Of a stretch of 24,167 nt of DNA, positions 21,358 to 24,167 are shown one piece after another. The first letter of the stretch is position 1. Each line of letters opens with the position of its first letter. The position numbers and the translations under genes were made by a program. A model generated the notes under the pieces. It did not search any database and was not told the DNA's origin. It saw only the letters and a program-made list of their open reading frames with translations. Source of the DNA: a virus. The stretch is from IMG/VR virus record IMGVR_UViG_3300043420_000042, positions 1 through 24,167 of that record; one strand, written 5' to 3'.

Positions 21358-23322
21358 TCAACCACCGATAACTTCACTGAAGGAAACACCAGTCTTGGTT
21401 GCCGTTAAGGTAACCGTGATGTAGTTGATAGAGCGTGTTGGTTTGATGTAGATTTCAGCAACGAACTCGTTACGGTCAATTACAGAAGCGGTGTTATTTG
21501 ATTCATCACAAACTACGAGGAAGTCGGTGACTCCTCTTCTTGATTGTACCTCAGCGAGATACGAGTTTAGAGCAGAAGCAAAACCAATTCTTGTGGTGGC
21601 ATCGTTCTGTTCGAAGAGAACTCCCTTAGCGAGAGTTTCTGCTCTCTTCTGAATGGCAAGGAATAGACGACGGACGTTGATTCTATCGAAAGCTGAAGGC
21701 GAAGCAAGAGCAGTCTTATCACCGAATAGAATTACACCAGCACCAGTTAAAGAAACAATAGGATTGATTCTTGCTTGATACAGTTCGTCTCTATCTGATT
21801 GAGTTGGATTAAATGCCAACTTAACAGCATTTCTTAGACCACCACGATTAGTACCAGCAGGCGAATACCAATCTTCTAAAGTAGCGGAAGTAGAAACACA
21901 TAGACCAGCAACGTCACCGTTACATGGAATCCAACGATACTTGTCATTGAAGCGATCATACATGTACTTATAACCACTATCAAACACAGCGTATGATGTT
22001 GAGGATAGAGCGTTAAAGTAATTGATTGTATTTACTTTTTGTTGTGATCTTGTTAAAGCACCAGCAGCACCGATTTGATTACCTTTGTGAGGTGATACAA
22101 AAGCAATACAATCTTTTCTAGTTTGAGCAACTGCCATTGCTTTAGCAGCCTTAAGTCTGGTGTCAGTCTCCGAGGCCATTGAACCGCCCATTAAAACAAA
22201 ATCAATTTCTACATCTTCGGTCTCTGTAAATACATCGTAGGCAGCTACGATTTCTCCAGAAGTATAAGTGTAGTCATCCTCACCATCTGTTAATGGGGTA
22301 GCAGTTGCTCCAGCAAGAGTGAAAGCAGCACCACTTGAAAGAGCGGTAGAATCTTGTGCCCAGGCAGAACCAGCGAGAGTTGTGCTTGGAGCAATTGTGC
22401 CAACAATAGTTGCTCCTGTGAATACATAAGCAGAACCATCATTAATTGCTGTCTTGTAGTACGCTACCTGATTCTCAGTTCCTCTAGCATCAGATAATTT
22501 CGAGAGGTATGTTAGGCGCTCTAGAATTGTTCCAGCAGTTCCAGTGATGTTACCTGTAGAATCTATGACAGCAACGTGTACTTCATCGTACTTGAGACCT
22601 CTATCAGCAGCGTACTGTGAAGTGCCAGGACGAGGACCAATTGAAGATAAAGCAATACCACCAACTGAAGTGCTGCTCCACCAATCTTCAACGGATGAAA
22701 TAGAAACGTCTGTAGCACCATCTTCTAGGTTGTCAGCAGAACTAATGAGAACTGCTGGATTGTCTAGAACGATAGTTAAAACATTGTTAGCAAAAGATAC
22801 AACTTCAGCGGTAGCAGTTCCGCCACCATTTAAATTGAATGTTACGCTGCCACCAGCAGTTGGCGTAGTAGCAGGAGTTGAAGCTAAAGTAATAACTTGG
22901 TCTGGACCGCGGTCGGCAACGATAACTCTTAATGAGTTGCCCCAAGCGCCAGGATTCTTAGCAACCCAAGTCTCTCCAATACCAATTCCAGCTTCCCAAT
23001 CGCCGTTATTTCTTACTAGTAGGCTGCTGTTTGTTCCACTATTTGCTGAATTTAAACCAGCTGTTTCAGCACGAACAACTGCTAAACGACCACCGTAGTT
23101 TAGAAACTCGGAAGCGACAAACCAATCTTCAGCGTTATCATTATTTGGTTTGCCAAAAATGTCTAGGAAATCCCTTTGACTGCCGATAGTTACAATCTCT
23201 CCAACGGGACCTTTCTGAAACGAAGAAGCAAAAGCGCCAACAATTGATTGGGCATTAACTACTACGGCATTAGATAGGTCACGTTCCTTGATTACAATAC
23301 CAGGCGAGATTAGACTTGCCAT
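21358..23322 (-). CDS. 18: Tail sheath protein gp18
   Basis: Contractile sheath subunit. The 654 residues compare with 659 in T4. The N-terminus SPGIVIKERDLSNAVV with GAFASSFQKGPVGE, then EFLNYGGRLAVVR, is typical of the family; the middle (about 130-370) is the Gly/Thr/Ala-rich, variable surface domain; the C-terminal domain has ARINPI, RRLFLAIQKRAETLAKGVLF-type helix (split here at RRLFLAIQKR) and ends FVAEIYIKPTRSINYITVTL. AAGGAG stands eight bases before the ATG, and a late-type octamer lies further up. Confidence 0.97.
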   Translation of the reverse strand: MASLISPGIVIKERDLSNAVVVNAQSIVGAFASSFQKGPVGEIVTIGSQRDFLDIFGKPNNDNAEDWFVASEFLNYGGRLAVVRAETAGLNSANSGTNSSLLVRNNGDWEAGIGIGETWVAKNPGAWGNSLRVIVADRGPDQVITLASTPATTPTAGGSVTFNLNGGGTATAEVVSFANNVLTIVLDNPAVLISSADNLEDGATDVSISSVEDWWSSTSVGGIALSSIGPRPGTSQYAADRGLKYDEVHVAVIDSTGNITGTAGTILERLTYLSKLSDARGTENQVAYYKTAINDGSAYVFTGATIVGTIAPSTTLAGSAWAQDSTALSSGAAFTLAGATATPLTDGEDDYTYTSGEIVAAYDVFTETEDVEIDFVLMGGSMASETDTRLKAAKAMAVAQTRKDCIAFVSPHKGNQIGAAGALTRSQQKVNTINYFNALSSTSYAVFDSGYKYMYDRFNDKYRWIPCNGDVAGLCVSTSATLEDWYSPAGTNRGGLRNAVKLAFNPTQSDRDELYQARINPIVSLTGAGVILFGDKTALASPSAFDRINVRRLFLAIQKRAETLAKGVLFEQNDATTRIGFASALNSYLAEVQSRRGVTDFLVVCDESNNTASVIDRNEFVAEIYIKPTRSINYITVTLTATKTGVSFSEVIGG

Positions 23323-23362
23323 GTGTTTTTCTCCTTGTAGGTATCCAGATTTAATCTAGAAT

Positions 23363-23370
23363 TATTTATT
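23363..23370 (-). promoter_or_regulatory. Late promoter of gp18
   Basis: Minus-strand AATAAATA in the 86-base gap before gp18, 41 bases ahead of its ATG, at the same spacing as for gp22. Confidence 0.65.
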
Positions 23371-23408
23371 ATTTTCTCTATTTCAGATGGGGAAACAGCA
23401 CGTGAACA

Positions 23409-23639
23409 TTACCAGTCAGGATATCCCCATTCCTCTTGGCATCTTTTTCTTTTTCTACTCTCAATAATTCTTTTTACCGTACAGGTTTTACACTCATAAG
23501 AATATGCTGATGGAACAGTAGATCTATCTTTCCTAGTAAGATAGAAATCGTCCATAAGACTTTTTGTTTTACCACATATCCTACAAGTTCTTTCTTTAAA
23601 TATCAAATGATCTAAAGAAAAATGATCAGATAAATCCAT
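23409..23639 (-). CDS. Small four-cysteine (zinc-ribbon-like) protein between gp17 and gp18
   Basis: A 76-residue basic protein. The pattern CRIC (about 19-22), KSLMDDFYLTRKDRS, then CKTC (about 52-55) is the zinc-knuckle arrangement common at the start of HNH/endonuclease-VII-type and other phage zinc proteins. The HNH residues themselves are absent, so nuclease activity is unlikely. The ATG at 23639 overlaps the gp17 stop by one base (TAATG); an in-frame upstream ATG at 23690 would lie inside gp17 and is rejected. A role with the terminase, or DNA binding, is possible but not shown. Confidence 0.7.
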   Translation of the reverse strand: MDLSDHFSLDHLIFKERTCRICGKTKSLMDDFYLTRKDRSTVPSAYSYECKTCTVKRIIESRKRKRCQEEWGYPDW

Positions 23640-24167
23640 TATCGATAGTCCCACATATATCCTACTTCTTCCTGAACGTCTCCGTACCAAATAGATCCAT
23701 CAGTTACAAAACCCTCGTCACCCTCAAGACCTGTAGTAATAAATCCAAATGGAGCCATGTCTTGCTCAATCTGGTTTTTCTGCTCATCATAAATTCTTTG
23801 ACGGATATCATTATCTGTCATCTCCTTGAAATAGTCTTGCTGAACTAACCAAGCAAAGATAACCATACACATCACGAGGTCGTCATGGAATCCATCGTCT
23901 GCTTCAAAAGATTGTTTCTTCTGAATGAACGTTGTCAGTTCGTTGATGATATCATAGTCATTAAAGATTAATTTGTCATCCTCAATGATCTGCTTGAGGT
24001 TGGCACAACCAACCTTCTTAACAGTGATACTCATCTTGACTCCCAGCTGGGTCTTGTTACCAGAGAATCCTTGACCTACGATTTGTCCAGCACGTCCTCT
24101 CATGGCACACATAAGGACGTTAGGATACTCTAGATCAAAGTTCAAGATAGATGCTACCTGATCTCCA
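23639..24167 (-). CDS. 17: Terminase large subunit gp17, C-terminal nuclease part (5' end outside window)
   Basis: The packaging motor protein; only the last 175 residues are in the window, open to the right edge. They belong to the RNase-H-like nuclease domain that cuts the concatemer. The segment starts GDQVASILNFDLEYPNV, resembling the T4 protein, and carries HDDLVM (about 23887-23870), where the second Asp region matches the last catalytic acid of the T4 nuclease site (D542). An internal TTG at 24145 is not a start. The C-terminal 60 residues are acidic and would face the portal. The next gene overlaps by one base. Confidence 0.93.
   Translation of the reverse strand, partial: GDQVASILNFDLEYPNVLMCAMRGRAGQIVGQGFSGNKTQLGVKMSITVKKVGCANLKQIIEDDKLIFNDYDIINELTTFIQKKQSFEADDGFHDDLVMCMVIFAWLVQQDYFKEMTDNDIRQRIYDEQKNQIEQDMAPFGFITTGLEGDEGFVTDGSIWYGDVQEEVGYMWDYR

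Noticed and set aside
22544-23098. Plus-strand open frame of 184 codons opposite gp18
   Set aside because: Lies wholly inside the tail sheath gene; Ser/Thr/Pro/Val-rich shadow without coding signs.
1-24167. tRNA genes, CRISPR arrays, insertion sequences, integrase or attachment sites
   Set aside because: None seen by eye: no cloverleaf-type segment in the gaps, no regular direct repeats, no transposase or integrase motifs. A tRNA search program would settle the first point.

Overview
The window reads as a stretch of a T4-like myovirus genome, most likely a marine cyanophage. All supported genes lie on the minus strand, so the genetic order runs from the right edge to the left. They are packed with 1-4 base start/stop overlaps and together give the T4 core series 17-18-19-20-(67)-21-22-23-3-uvsY-uvsW-55-47-46-45-44. 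A cyanobacterial host is suggested by a CobS-type AAA+ protein, a 2OG-Fe(II) oxygenase, and a small protein resembling the cyanobacterial/plastid DUF3110 family inside the recombination operon. No photosynthesis gene lies in the window, so the host call is an inference.

Right third (24167 to about 15400) is virion morphogenesis: the C-terminal part of the large terminase gp17, a small four-cysteine protein, tail sheath gp18, tail tube gp19, portal gp20, a small acidic core protein (gp67-like), prohead protease gp21, scaffold gp22 and major capsid gp23. T4-late-type octamers (TATAAATA or AATAAATA) stand upstream of 18, 20, 67-like, 22 and 23. A strong hairpin-plus-T7 terminator closes gp23.

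Middle (15400-11370): three tiny overlapping genes too short for routine calling, a tube-fold tail completion protein (gp3-like), UvsY, UvsW, an LSm-like small protein, and the late sigma factor gp55. A textbook sigma70 promoter (TTGACA-17-TATACT) precedes gp55. It sits back-to-back with an equally good promoter on the opposite strand, and the two share an inverted repeat.

Left part (11370-1): a small protein, a 2OG-Fe(II) oxygenase, the gp47/gp46 nuclease with the DUF3110-like protein between them, a possible small basic protein, a 724-residue HExxH + VWA (CobT-like) protein, CobS-like AAA+ ATPase, a 56-residue protein, a DUF3310-like protein, sliding clamp gp45 and clamp-loader gp44. Instead of gp62 after gp44 there is a cassette: a 62-residue protein, a RimK-like ATP-grasp ligase, an 81-residue protein and an N6-adenine (D12 class) DNA methylase that runs off the left edge.

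How it fits together: gp55 is made early from a host-type promoter, then with the clamp (gp45/gp44) directs transcription from the late promoters of the morphogenesis genes. gp46/47, UvsY and UvsW serve recombination-dependent replication. The most interesting parts are the RimK-like ligase, the CobS/CobT-like pair with its GC-rich leader hairpins, and the divergent promoter at gp55.
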